Positions 18,354-27,270 are shown, numbered from the stretch's first letter. The stretch is 64,000 nt of DNA from JAVJRN01 sp040218415 (GCA_040218415.1 JAVJRN010000074.1:20139-84138), one strand, 5' to 3'. Notes: a model not told the origin generated them from the letters alone. Made by a program: numbers and translations.

Positions 18354-19382
18354 ATGCGCAATAGGCCTAATTTATTGAGTACAAGAGTATCGCTTCAGAT
18401 GAACACTTGGTCTCCAATATCAGGTGAACCTTCAATTGAACAAATTCTTAATGAGATACGGTCAGGAAGTCATAAAACCAAAATAGATGAATTAAGACTT
18501 AATCTGACGGCAGGGAACAAAGAGTTTTATGATAACTTCAAAAAACAATTACCGGCAGTAACATTCAGTGGAGTATTTAGCGCGGTAAGAAACAGCGATC
18601 ATCTAAAGAACTATAATCCAGTAATTGTCATTGATATTGATAAGCTTGAATATGATGATTTGTCCCCAGTTTATAATGCTTTATCAAATGATATTTATGT
18701 CTTTTCATTTTGGAGATCACCGTCTAACCTTGGTTTCAAGGGGCTGGTTCCAATAAGCTATTCTAGTGATTCCAATGATATCGATCTCAACATAAAGCAT
18801 AGAAGCGCTTTCTATAAACTAGCAGATTACTTTAAGGAGTCATATAATATTATACTTGACAAAAGTGGGAGTGACATTACTAGATTATGTTTTCTTTCTT
18901 ACGATGAAGAATTAATAGTTAAAGACAGTATTAACTCTTTTTATATTGATATCGAAGATATTCAGAAAGTAAGGAAAGAAAGCGTAAATACGGATATTAA
19001 TAAACTAAAATTCACTAGTAGCAGAGATGCGCTTTACAACCCCGAGCAAAGAAATAATTCTTTTAATAGAAAGCTAATGACAGACATCATTAGATACCTG
19101 ACCAATAAGAACCTTTCTATTACTCATGAGTATGAAAATTGGTCAAAAGTTGCAATGGTTATTTCAAACAACTTTACATATGATGTAGGACTTAAATACT
19201 TTTTGAAGTTAAGTGCTTTAGATCATGATAAATTTAATGAAATAGCTTGTGCCAACTTTTTATTAAATTGTTACGAGACAAGAAAGGGTATTGTAAATTT
19301 CGGTAGTCTTATTTATTTGGCAAATCAAAAAGGTTATAAAACAAAATATCAAAAAAATGGGGTCGGGAAGACGGAAGCTTAA
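18354..19382 (+). CDS. Primase-like protein: BT4734/VirE-N domain plus PriCT-2 domain
   Basis: A 342-residue protein without signal or TM segments. Residues about 12-190 match the BT4734-like (VirE-N) fold related to archaeo-eukaryotic primases: IEQILNEIRSGSHKTKIDELR, PAVTFSGVFS, VIDIDKLE (two Asp near 94 and 96, where the primase metal pair sits), RSPSNLGFKGLVPI and DITRLCFLSYDEEL. Residues about 235-325 resemble the PriCT-2 domain (YENWSKVAMVI, YFLKLSALDHDKFN, NFGSLIYLANQKGY). No helicase domain follows, unlike larger phage and plasmid primases. The reverse transcriptase begins 132 bp downstream on the same strand, so the two probably form one unit. Polymerase activity is unproven. Confidence 0.75.
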   Translation: MRNRPNLLSTRVSLQMNTWSPISGEPSIEQILNEIRSGSHKTKIDELRLNLTAGNKEFYDNFKKQLPAVTFSGVFSAVRNSDHLKNYNPVIVIDIDKLEYDDLSPVYNALSNDIYVFSFWRSPSNLGFKGLVPISYSSDSNDIDLNIKHRSAFYKLADYFKESYNIILDKSGSDITRLCFLSYDEELIVKDSINSFYIDIEDIQKVRKESVNTDINKLKFTSSRDALYNPEQRNNSFNRKLMTDIIRYLTNKNLSITHEYENWSKVAMVISNNFTYDVGLKYFLKLSALDHDKFNEIACANFLLNCYETRKGIVNFGSLIYLANQKGYKTKYQKNGVGKTEA

Positions 19383-19514
19383 TGCTATCGTAAATATCAC
19401 TTCCACAAACGGTAGGGCACTGCCAGGAAGCTTAAAAAAGGCCAGACATTATATGTCAGTATCTTTGTCAATAGGAGTTTTACTCTTTACATCCGACCCC
19501 TATTTTTTCTTTTT
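19357..19514 (+). ncRNA. Candidate structured RNA between primase-like gene and reverse transcriptase
   Basis: GGGGTCGG at 19359-19366 and CCGACCCC at 19493-19500 form a perfect 8-bp outer stem (9 with a G-U pair) enclosing about 126 nt. Inside, AAGCTT at 19375-19380 can pair with AAGCTT at 19428-19433, GGTA with TGCC around 19411-19424, and GACAT with ATGTC at 19445-19457. A run of 12 T in 14 nt follows the outer stem and ends at the RT start codon, like an intrinsic terminator. This position and shape match the RNAs that accompany retron and DRT-type reverse transcriptases. The primase stop codon lies inside the element. No folding program was run. Confidence 0.45.
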
Positions 19515-19518
19515 ATGA
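19357..19518 (+). CDS. Possible 53-codon reading frame through the RT leader
   Basis: An ATG at 19357 opens a frame that crosses the whole spacer without a stop and ends in TGA at 19516-19518, overlapping the reverse-transcriptase ATG as ATGA. The product (MGSGRRKLNAIVN..., ending in a hydrophobic SIGVLLF and FFFL tail) resembles nothing known to me. The overlap would be typical of coupled genes, but the frame also runs through the candidate RNA stem. It may be chance, a small protein, or, if the loop is copied repeatedly, part of a longer repeated frame. Confidence 0.25.
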   Translation: MGSGRRKLNAIVNITSTNGRALPGSLKKARHYMSVSLSIGVLLFTSDPYFFFL

Positions 19519-21296
19519 GGAAATTCGAGCAATACTTAAGTAAGAATGAAATTTTACGTCAAATCTGTAAGATTAGAGTGAAAATCGCCAAAAGCAGAAA
19601 CAAGCACCATCTCTTAAACTACTTAACATCAAACCCTAAATACAATTATCACTTAAAAAGTCTTTCTGATCCCGGCAATGAATTTGAGCAGTATCAAAAA
19701 GAATTGAACGATTTACTCAGTTCAATTCTGCCACCACGAAGAAAATGGGTGAAGTTGGGTGAAGCATCGAGAAGACATCCTCAGAATAAAAATGAATTTC
19801 TAACAGCTAATGATAAAAATTTCTATTCTTTATTAAAAACAATAAAAATTCACGAAAAAAGAAATTCAAAAGAATCTTGGTTTCTAAAACTTCAAGAGTT
19901 TATTGAAGAAATTAAGAAGCTTGCACTTAGAAATACTTATGAGGTCAACTCGCCTGTCGTACTGCCAAAACTAAAAGAAGAAAAGAAGAAAAAAGATAAA
20001 AATGAGTGTAGACCTATTTGCTTATTTGATCTGAAGGACAGGATAATTTTGAGCATAACAAATAAATTCTTAACTCAATTATTCGATAATTACTTTCAAG
20101 ATAGTTCATATGCTTTCAGGTCAAAAAAGAATAATGAAGGTAAGATTATTTCACATCACGATTGCGTCAGAGACATAATTGATTTCAGGAAGAAAAATGA
20201 TGACAAGGAATTAATTATTGTAGAATGCGACATGAAAAAATTCTTCGATACCGTAAATCAAGATATAACTAAAGCATTGTATCAAGAATTAATAATCTTG
20301 GCTCAAAAAGATCACCCAGACTTAAATATAGAAAGTGCTTCAAGGATTTTTGAAAGCTACCTGGATTGTTTTGCATTTAATGTAAACATTCCCAAACCCG
20401 ATGATAATTTATATTGGGAATCTTATGCAATCCCAAATGGAGAATTCACGTGGATTAGCAATTCTGAATTACTGAAAAAATATCCAAATAACATTTCTGA
20501 TATTCGAATTGGTATTCCTCAAGGAGGTGCTCTTTCAGGTTTAATTTCGAATATCTACCTGAATCAGGTAGATATCCATCTAAGTCATGAACCAATTCTA
20601 TATCAAAGATTTTGTGATGACATGATCATTATAGGTGACACTATAAATGATTGCAATAATGCTAAAGCAAAATACATAAGTGCACTCAATGATTTAAAAC
20701 TTTTTCCACACCCCTTCATAAGTTCAGACGAACTAACTACCGAGAGAAAAGGCAAAGTGACATACAAGAATTTCTGGAGTGGGAAATCAAAAGGACCTTA
20801 TCGCTGGGGGAAAATTGAAGAGAACTCGTTTCCATGGATTGGTTTTGTAGGCTATGAAATTAACTATACTGGCGACCTGAGGGTAAGAAAAAAATCTTTA
20901 ATAAAGGAACTAAAAAAGCAAAAGAAGATAGTCCGAGAAATTGAAGAGGCTATTGACGATGGGATGCGAAGATCCTCTCGAACAGCTACGGAATCAGCAA
21001 TTAACCGACTTATAGGTATGTCTGTTGGTAGAATTGGAATTGACAACTTTGATGAAGTTTCAACAGATTTATGCTGGAAGAATGGTTTTAAAGAGTTGAA
21101 TTTGAATACACATTCTGAAAAACAAATAAAACATCTAGACAGGAACAGAAGTAAACTGTACTATAGGCTTTTAAAAGAAGTGAAAGAACCTGAATTAAAG
21201 GCACCTGCAATGAAAGGCAGACAAATTATTAGTTATAACAAGCCGTTTAGTTACTACTATCAGGTTTTGGAAAGATCGAAAAAAGCGAACGGCTAA
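19515..21296 (+). CDS. Reverse transcriptase (defence-type / group-II-like), FCDD active site
   Basis: A 593-residue RNA-directed DNA polymerase. In order: NECRPICLFDLKDRII and YFQDSSYAFRS (RT0-RT2 region), motif A VECDMKKFFDTV with Asp at about 239, motif B IGIPQGGALSGLISN near 332, motif C RFCDDMIII with the Asp pair at about 368-369 (Phe-Cys instead of the usual Tyr-Ala), and motif E WIGFVGYEINYTGDLRVR. A basic helical thumb follows and then about 100 residues of unknown C-terminal domain (KQIKHLDRNRSKLYYRLL). There is no maturase X, HNH or Cas1 domain and no intron RNA, so it is not a group II intron protein or a CRISPR RT. Catalytic residues look complete. It pairs with the upstream primase-like gene and leader RNA. 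Confidence 0.85.
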   Translation: MRKFEQYLSKNEILRQICKIRVKIAKSRNKHHLLNYLTSNPKYNYHLKSLSDPGNEFEQYQKELNDLLSSILPPRRKWVKLGEASRRHPQNKNEFLTANDKNFYSLLKTIKIHEKRNSKESWFLKLQEFIEEIKKLALRNTYEVNSPVVLPKLKEEKKKKDKNECRPICLFDLKDRIILSITNKFLTQLFDNYFQDSSYAFRSKKNNEGKIISHHDCVRDIIDFRKKNDDKELIIVECDMKKFFDTVNQDITKALYQELIILAQKDHPDLNIESASRIFESYLDCFAFNVNIPKPDDNLYWESYAIPNGEFTWISNSELLKKYPNNISDIRIGIPQGGALSGLISNIYLNQVDIHLSHEPILYQRFCDDMIIIGDTINDCNNAKAKYISALNDLKLFPHPFISSDELTTERKGKVTYKNFWSGKSKGPYRWGKIEENSFPWIGFVGYEINYTGDLRVRKKSLIKELKKQKKIVREIEEAIDDGMRRSSRTATESAINRLIGMSVGRIGIDNFDEVSTDLCWKNGFKELNLNTHSEKQIKHLDRNRSKLYYRLLKEVKEPELKAPAMKGRQIISYNKPFSYYYQVLERSKKANG

Positions 21297-21299
21297 CAA
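21290..21299. repeat. Right copy of 10-bp inverted repeat bounding the RT cassette
   Basis: CGGCTAACAA, the exact complement of the copy at 18326-18335, overlaps the TAA stop codon of the reverse transcriptase (21294-21296). Confidence 0.6.
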
Positions 21300-21324
21300 A
21301 TAGATATAGCATATACCTCCTGCT

Positions 21325-21347
21325 GACGCGAACTTTTAGCTCGTGCC
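21325..21347 (+). terminator. Hairpin after the reverse transcriptase
   Basis: GACGCGAACT and AGCTCGTGCC flank a TTT loop and can pair at eight of ten positions (one of them G-U). It may be a terminator without a clear U-run or the central hairpin of an att-like site following the right inverted repeat. The remaining bases up to 21467 contain no recognisable gene. Confidence 0.4.
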
Positions 21348-21467
21348 AATTAAGATTAAATACACCACGCTTGTGCCTCGTTGTGAATCATCGAAAGAAA
21401 TACTATTTTTAAATCCGCAATTGAAAAACTATCAGTTCCTGAATTTCAACGCTGCACCGAAACCCAC

Positions 21468-22733
21468 TCAACCAAACCTTTCAAATGCTGCTTTTGTAAG
21501 TGCCTCTCTATGGTTAGGGTGCGCAATATCTATGAGCAGCTTGGCTCTTTCGCCCAAAGATTTTCCGTAGAGATTAGCTATCCCATAGTCTGTCACGATG
21601 TAGTGTACATTGGCTCTTGTGGATACTACGCCGGCTCCTTCTTTCAGCGTTGGGACAATTTTTGAAAATCCTTTATTGGTAGAACTGATGGCGATGATCG
21701 GCTTTCCACCCTTGGAATAAGAGGCGCCACGAATAAAATCAATCTGCCCTCCTACCCCCGAAAAATGTTTGGTGCCAATAGAATCCGCACAAACCTGTCC
21801 GGTTAAGTCTATTTCGATGGCACTATTGATTGAGGTCACCTTTGGGTTTTGCCTGATGGTGGCTACATCATTGACATAAGCCACATCCATCATCAATATA
21901 CCCGGGTTTTGATCTACAAAATCATATAATTTTTTGGTGCCCATCAAAAATGAAGACACTATTTTCCCCCTATTCAATTTCTTTTTCTCGCCTGTGATTA
22001 CCCCTTTTTCCACCAAAGGAATGATTCCGTCAGAAAACATCTCGGTATGAACACCTAGCGCCTTGTGATCGCCAAGGGCAGCAAGTACTGCGTTTGGGAT
22101 ATTGCCAATGCCCATTTGTAAGGTGGCACCATTTTCTACCAAAGAGGCTACATGGCAGCCAATGCGTGTTTCTGCCTCACTCAGTGGCGCAGCTTCAACA
22201 ACTGGAATGTCCGCATCATGCGCTACCAAATAATCAAAATGCGAAAGATGAATACAGCCGTCCCCCATGGTTCTTGGCATTTTAGCATTTACCTGAGCGA
22301 TGACGATTTTGGCCGTTTCTATAGCTGCCAAAGACGCATCCACGGAGACACCTAGTGAGCAATAGCCGTGTTTATCCGGTGGACAAACCTGAACCAATGC
22401 TACATCAATTGGTAAAATATTGTTTCGAAAGAGCGAAGGCACTTCACTCAAAAAAACTGGGATATAATCCGCCCGATTTGCTTGCGTGGCTTGCCGTACA
22501 TTAGGGCCTACAAAAAATGATTTTAGATGAAATATTCCTTGACATTCCGGGCCAACATATTTTGCATCAGATTCTGTGTGCAAATGGACAATCTCCACAT
22601 TGGTAAGTTCTCCCTTTCTTTCCACCATTGCATCGATGAGATGCTGTGGAGCTGCCGCCACCGAATGTATAAACACCCTGTCGCCAGATTTTAAATAAGA
22701 TAATGCTTCATGGGAATTTACATATTTAGCCAT
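21468..22733 (-). CDS. Acetyl-CoA hydrolase/transferase family protein (CoA transferase)
   Basis: A 421-residue class I CoA transferase, similar in layout to 4-hydroxybutyrate or acetate CoA-transferases. The N-terminal half has GDRVFIHSVAAAPQHLIDAM and LHTESDAKY. The C-terminal half has GATLQMGIGNIPNAVLAALGDH, then LGVHTEMFSDG whose Glu would form the glutamyl-CoA intermediate, and RIGGQ-like SGVGGQIDFIRGA. The end, ERAKLLIDIAHPNHREAL, is a common tail of the family. The donor and acceptor acids cannot be told apart by eye. It is the first normal gene after the RT cassette and is divergent from the VPS10-like gene. Confidence 0.9.
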   Translation of the reverse strand: MAKYVNSHEALSYLKSGDRVFIHSVAAAPQHLIDAMVERKGELTNVEIVHLHTESDAKYVGPECQGIFHLKSFFVGPNVRQATQANRADYIPVFLSEVPSLFRNNILPIDVALVQVCPPDKHGYCSLGVSVDASLAAIETAKIVIAQVNAKMPRTMGDGCIHLSHFDYLVAHDADIPVVEAAPLSEAETRIGCHVASLVENGATLQMGIGNIPNAVLAALGDHKALGVHTEMFSDGIIPLVEKGVITGEKKKLNRGKIVSSFLMGTKKLYDFVDQNPGILMMDVAYVNDVATIRQNPKVTSINSAIEIDLTGQVCADSIGTKHFSGVGGQIDFIRGASYSKGGKPIIAISSTNKGFSKIVPTLKEGAGVVSTRANVHYIVTDYGIANLYGKSLGERAKLLIDIAHPNHREALTKAAFERFG

Positions 22734-22799
22734 CTTGGTTTCCTTTTTTGCATTAAATTAACATTTTTGAATCTCTCAAACCAATGACCAAAGTCATCC

Positions 22800-25700
22800 A
22801 TGTCTCAGAAATATTTCACACTCAGAATAGTCATTATCGGCCTTTTATGTGCACTCACCACAATCATTACCGCTCAGCGTAAAAAAAGCAGTGAATCCAT
22901 TTCCATTAATCCAAAACTTTACGAAAACTTACATTGGCGCAATATCGGGCCACACAGAGGAGGCCGATCAGCGGCGGTTACAGGGGTAAATAGCAATCCA
23001 AATCTCTACTATTTCGGTGCTACAGGCGGAGGCGTTTGGCGAACCAAAGACAGTGGAAATACTTGGGAAAATATCTCTGATGGTTATTTTGGAGGCTCTA
23101 TAGGATCCATTGCTGTCAGTGAATGGGACGAGAATGTGATCTATGTTGGAGGAGGAGAAATCACCGTTCGAGGAAATGTATCCTATGGTTATGGCATGTG
23201 GAAATCTGAGGACGCAGGAGCTACATGGAAAAACATAGGCTTAAATAACAGTAAACACATCACACAAATAGCCATTCATCCTAAAAACCCTGACATTGTG
23301 TATGCTGCAGTTTTAGGTGACTTATATAAATCAAGCAGTGAAAGAGGAGTATATAAATCCATTGATGGAGGTAAAAATTGGAAAAAAGTGCTTTATGCAA
23401 ACCAAAATGCCGGAGCTGTTGATATCGAAATGGATCCTACCAATCCAAGAATCATCTATGCCTCCACATGGAAAATCAGAAGAACACCCTATTCTTTGGA
23501 AAGCGGTGGTGAAGGGTCAGCCATGTGGAAATCCACCGATGGCGGAGAAAACTGGGACAAACTAGAGAATAATGGATTGCCAACGGGCATTTGGGGAATA
23601 TCCAATGTGACCGTATCACCACTCAATTCCAACAGGGTTTGGGCAATCATCGAAAACAAAGATGGTGGAGTATTCAGATCTGATGATGGTGGCAAAAGCT
23701 GGAATAAGGTAAATAGCGATAGAGCACTAAGGCAAAGAGCATGGTACTATACCAGAATATATGCCGATACACAAGATGAAGACATGGTATATGTCGTAAA
23801 TGTGGCTTATCATGTTTCTAAAGATGGAGGTAAGAGTTTTACCAGAGCCAATGCTCCGCATGGAGATCACCATGATCTTTGGATAGATCCAAATAACAAT
23901 AATCGGATGATCATCGCCGATGATGGAGGCGCTCAAATTTCCAACGATCAGGGAGCAAACTGGACGACTTATTATAACCAACCCACTGCACAGTTTTACA
24001 GGGTAACTACCGACAATCATTTCCCATATAGAATATATGTAGCACAACAAGACAACTCAGCCATAAGAATTAAACACCGTTCGGATGATACCTATATAAC
24101 CGAATCTGATTGGGAATCAACTGCTGGAGGAGAAAGTGCGCACTTGGCCGTAGATCCAGAAAATAACGATATCGTTTACGGAGGCAGTTATGGAGGCTAT
24201 TTAAGCAGATACAATCATCAGACGAGCGAAAGCCAAACGATCAATGTATGGCCTGACAATCCAATGGGATATGGGGCTGAAGGCATGAAGTATAGGTTCC
24301 AATGGAATTTCCCGATATTCTTTTCTCCTCATAATCCGAAAAAATTATATGCAGCATCCAATCGTCTACATGTAAGTGTAAATCAAGGGAAAAGTTGGAG
24401 TTTAATCAGCCCTGACTTGACCACAAACGATCCCACTAAACTTGAATCTTCTGGAGGCCCTATCACCAAAGACAATACGGGTGTAGAATATTATTGCACC
24501 ATTTTCGCAGCGGTTGAGTCGTATCACGAAGAAGGCGTCATCTGGACAGGGTCTGATGATGGGCTCATTCACGTAACCAAAGATGGAGGTAAAAAGTGGA
24601 CCAATGTGACCCCATTTGTATTACCCAAATGGACGATGATCAATAGTTTAGAAATTGACCCTTTCAACCCTGGCGGACTTTATGTTGCCGGAACTCGTTA
24701 TAAACTTGGGGATTATACGCCTTATTTATACAAGACTGAGGATTACGGCGCTTCATGGAAGTTGATCACCCAAGGAATTCCTGACGATCACTTTACGAGA
24801 GTGCTAAGAGCTGATTCGGTCAAAAGAGGTATACTTTATGCCGGAACAGAGAGTGGAATGTACATTTCATTCAATGATGGGGCAATGTGGCAATCAATGC
24901 AAATGAACCTTCCGATAGTTCCAATTACCGACCTTGCCGTAAAAGAAAACAGCTTAATAGCCACCACTCAAGGTCGTAGTATTTGGATGATCGATGATGT
25001 TACGCCTTTTCATCAAATCAACACCAGTATGAATAATGCAGGTCTGCATTTGTTTCAGCCAAAAGATTCCTACAGAATGGCAGGAGGTAACGGGAGAACC
25101 TCTAAGACCGAAGGCGAAAACCATCCTGGCGGAGCGCTGATACATTACTACGTAGCTGATACATCACAAATAGATACGCTCTACATCAATATCATTGATG
25201 AAAAGGAACAGCTAGTTACCAGCTACAGCAACTTCCCTGATAAAGACAAAAAAGAATTACAGCTGAATATCACAGAAGGTCTTAACACTTTCAATTGGAA
25301 CATGAGATATCCTGGACCTGATTCTTTTGAAGACATGGTGCTTTGGTGGGTTTCCATGAATGGTCCTATGGCTTTGCCTGGCACTTACCATGTGGAACTC
25401 CAATCAGATAAAATTAAGCAACGTGTGAGCTTTAAGTTATTGAAGGATCCTCGGAAATCTACTTCTCAAGAAGGTCTACAAAAACAATTTGAATTTGTGA
25501 AAGATGCTCAAGACAAGTTATCTGAAGCACATCTGGCCATAAAGAATATTCAAAAAGCAAAAAATCAGATTAGTGAATTAATCTCCAAAACAGAAAGGAA
25601 TCAGCCATTAAAAGATCAAGGAAAAGCGCTGATTGAATCTATGGAAAAAATCGAAAAAGAACTTTATCAGACAAAAAATGTAAGCCCTCAAGATCCATTG

Positions 25701-25919
25701 AATTACCCAATAAAGCTCACCAATAAGTTGGGCCATGTGGCAACACTCGTGATGTCGGGAGACTTCCCTCCCACCAAGCAGGATATTGCATTTAAAAATG
25801 AAGTGACTCTGAAAATTGATAAACAATTAAATCTTCTTTCCTCTATTTTGAAAACAGATATTCCAAAGTTTAACAATGCCATTTTAGCAGCTAGAGTCAA
25901 TCTTATTTTACTGGATTGA
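22800..25919 (+). CDS. Secreted VPS10/sortilin-like beta-propeller protein
   Basis: A 1039-residue exported protein. Residues 1-25 form a signal peptide (LRIVIIGLLCALTTIITAQ). The body is two sortilin-type propellers built of BNR/Asp-box repeats, seen over and over as SxDGGxxW variants: KDSGNTWENI, SEDAGATWKNI, SIDGGKNWKKV, STDGGENWDKL, SDDGGKSWNKV, KDGGKSFTRA, TKDGGKKWTNV. A C-terminal region of about 300 residues with coiled-coil helices (VKDAQDKLSEAHLAIKNI) follows. Proteins of this kind are common in Bacteroidota and usually annotated as glycosyl hydrolases, but no catalytic set is evident and no activity should be assumed. No type IX secretion tail is visible. Confidence 0.85.
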   Translation: MSQKYFTLRIVIIGLLCALTTIITAQRKKSSESISINPKLYENLHWRNIGPHRGGRSAAVTGVNSNPNLYYFGATGGGVWRTKDSGNTWENISDGYFGGSIGSIAVSEWDENVIYVGGGEITVRGNVSYGYGMWKSEDAGATWKNIGLNNSKHITQIAIHPKNPDIVYAAVLGDLYKSSSERGVYKSIDGGKNWKKVLYANQNAGAVDIEMDPTNPRIIYASTWKIRRTPYSLESGGEGSAMWKSTDGGENWDKLENNGLPTGIWGISNVTVSPLNSNRVWAIIENKDGGVFRSDDGGKSWNKVNSDRALRQRAWYYTRIYADTQDEDMVYVVNVAYHVSKDGGKSFTRANAPHGDHHDLWIDPNNNNRMIIADDGGAQISNDQGANWTTYYNQPTAQFYRVTTDNHFPYRIYVAQQDNSAIRIKHRSDDTYITESDWESTAGGESAHLAVDPENNDIVYGGSYGGYLSRYNHQTSESQTINVWPDNPMGYGAEGMKYRFQWNFPIFFSPHNPKKLYAASNRLHVSVNQGKSWSLISPDLTTNDPTKLESSGGPITKDNTGVEYYCTIFAAVESYHEEGVIWTGSDDGLIHVTKDGGKKWTNVTPFVLPKWTMINSLEIDPFNPGGLYVAGTRYKLGDYTPYLYKTEDYGASWKLITQGIPDDHFTRVLRADSVKRGILYAGTESGMYISFNDGAMWQSMQMNLPIVPITDLAVKENSLIATTQGRSIWMIDDVTPFHQINTSMNNAGLHLFQPKDSYRMAGGNGRTSKTEGENHPGGALIHYYVADTSQIDTLYINIIDEKEQLVTSYSNFPDKDKKELQLNITEGLNTFNWNMRYPGPDSFEDMVLWWVSMNGPMALPGTYHVELQSDKIKQRVSFKLLKDPRKSTSQEGLQKQFEFVKDAQDKLSEAHLAIKNIQKAKNQISELISKTERNQPLKDQGKALIESMEKIEKELYQTKNVSPQDPLNYPIKLTNKLGHVATLVMSGDFPPTKQDIAFKNEVTLKIDKQLNLLSSILKTDIPKFNNAILAARVNLILLD

Positions 25920-25997
25920 TATTTTTGCAAAAGAATCAAAATGATAAATGGCATTGCATGAAAAGTGCATCATCTTTGCCTTTTCAAGAAGCGAAGT

Positions 25998-27194
25998 ATG
26001 TATAACGTTGTGATTATTGGAGGTGGAATTGTAGGTCTTGCCTCCGCTTTAAAAATAAAAGAAGCCAATCCTAAATTAAGAGTTGCTGTTGTAGAAAAAG
26101 AAAACGGATTGGCAAAACATCAAACAGGACATAACAGCGGAGTTATTCATTCCGGCCTGTATTATAAGCCAGGCAGCCTCAAAGCACAAAATTGTGTCAA
26201 TGGCTACAATGAACTTATCAAATTTCTACGAGAAGAAGAGCTCGATCATGACCTCTGTGGCAAAATAGTAGTTGCGACTAATAAAGAACAGCTACCCATG
26301 CTAAATATGCTACAAGAACGTGGCGCTCAAAATGGTTTAGGTGGCATTAAAAAATTAATTGGCGATGAGTTGAAGCAATATGAACCTTACGTAAATGGAC
26401 TGGAAGGCTTATTTGTACCGCAAACTGGTATTGTTGATTACAAGAAAGTAGCAGAAAGATATGCCGATAAAATCAAACATTTTAATGGCGATATATTCGC
26501 AGGAAACAAAGTCATCGACATCAAAAAAATTGATGAAAAACTTATTAAAGTAACCACAACTGCGCAAACTTTGGTCACTAGGTTAGTGATCAACTGCTCT
26601 GGTTTACAATCCGATAAAGTCGCAAAACTTACGGGAATTCCTGTCAATTACAGAATCATCCCTTTTAGAGGAGAGTATTTTAAACTCCGAAAAGAGAAAG
26701 AATACCTTATAAAAAACTTGATATATCCTGTACCTGATCCCAATTTTCCTTTTTTAGGCGTTCATTTTACACGAATGATTGGAGGAGGTATAGAAGCCGG
26801 GCCAAATGCAGTATTGGCCTATCGAAGAGAGGGTTATAAAAAATCAGATATTCATCTAGGTGAGCTTATGGGTAGCTTTGCTTGGAAAGGATTTCGCAAA
26901 GTAGCCGCACAATATTGGAAAACAGGATTAGGAGAATTTTATCGCTCGTATTCAAAAAATGCTTTCACGAAGGCATTGCAAGAACTTATTCCTGATATTC
27001 GTAAGGAAGACTTAGAGCCAGGTGGTGCGGGTGTCAGAGCTCAGGCTTGTGACAAAGATGGAGGCTTAATCGATGATTTCCTCATTCAAGAAACCGACCA
27101 AATAATCAATGTCGGTAATGCGCCTTCACCAGCCGCCACCTCATCGTTAAGCATTGGAAAACACATTGCGGAATTAGCTTTAAAAAGGTTCTAA
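25998..27194 (+). CDS. lhgO: L-2-hydroxyglutarate oxidase
   Basis: A 398-residue FAD-dependent oxidoreductase that converts L-2-hydroxyglutarate to 2-oxoglutarate, feeding electrons to the membrane. It starts MYNVVIIGGGIVGLASAL, the ADP-binding GxGxxG fold; an upstream in-frame ATG at 25965 would add 11 residues before this fold and is less likely. Diagnostic blocks are HNSGVIHSGLYYKPGSLKA, RFRGEYF-like PFRGEYFKLR, and PFLGVHFTRMIGGGIEAGPNA. The length and motif order are those of E. coli LhgO (YgaF). It stands alone between secreted-protein and msrB genes. Confidence 0.92.
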   Translation: MYNVVIIGGGIVGLASALKIKEANPKLRVAVVEKENGLAKHQTGHNSGVIHSGLYYKPGSLKAQNCVNGYNELIKFLREEELDHDLCGKIVVATNKEQLPMLNMLQERGAQNGLGGIKKLIGDELKQYEPYVNGLEGLFVPQTGIVDYKKVAERYADKIKHFNGDIFAGNKVIDIKKIDEKLIKVTTTAQTLVTRLVINCSGLQSDKVAKLTGIPVNYRIIPFRGEYFKLRKEKEYLIKNLIYPVPDPNFPFLGVHFTRMIGGGIEAGPNAVLAYRREGYKKSDIHLGELMGSFAWKGFRKVAAQYWKTGLGEFYRSYSKNAFTKALQELIPDIRKEDLEPGGAGVRAQACDKDGGLIDDFLIQETDQIINVGNAPSPAATSSLSIGKHIAELALKRF

Positions 27195-27270
27195 GGCCAA
27201 ATATTTCAATTGAAAAAACAAAATGTCATTGTTTTAAATCAATATCGCTTGAAATGTGTTTCAAGATAAA

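Noticed and set aside
19357..19518. Assigning the leader RNA to a named retron type
   Set aside because: No clear msr/msd pairing with a priming guanosine was found, and the RT lacks the retron VTG signature, so only an unclassified structured RNA is claimed.
19515..21296. Group II intron, diversity-generating retroelement or CRISPR-associated RT
   Set aside because: No maturase X, HNH or Cas1 domain, no intron domain V/VI sequence, no template/variable repeat pair, and no CRISPR array or cas gene is visible nearby.
18326..21347. Calling a true integron cassette with attC
   Set aside because: Only the two outer words and one imperfect hairpin fit; the second R/L pair of an attC and an active intI are missing.
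22800..25919. Glycosyl hydrolase activity for the large propeller protein
   Set aside because: Only Asp-box repeats are visible; no catalytic residues of a sialidase or other hydrolase were identified.
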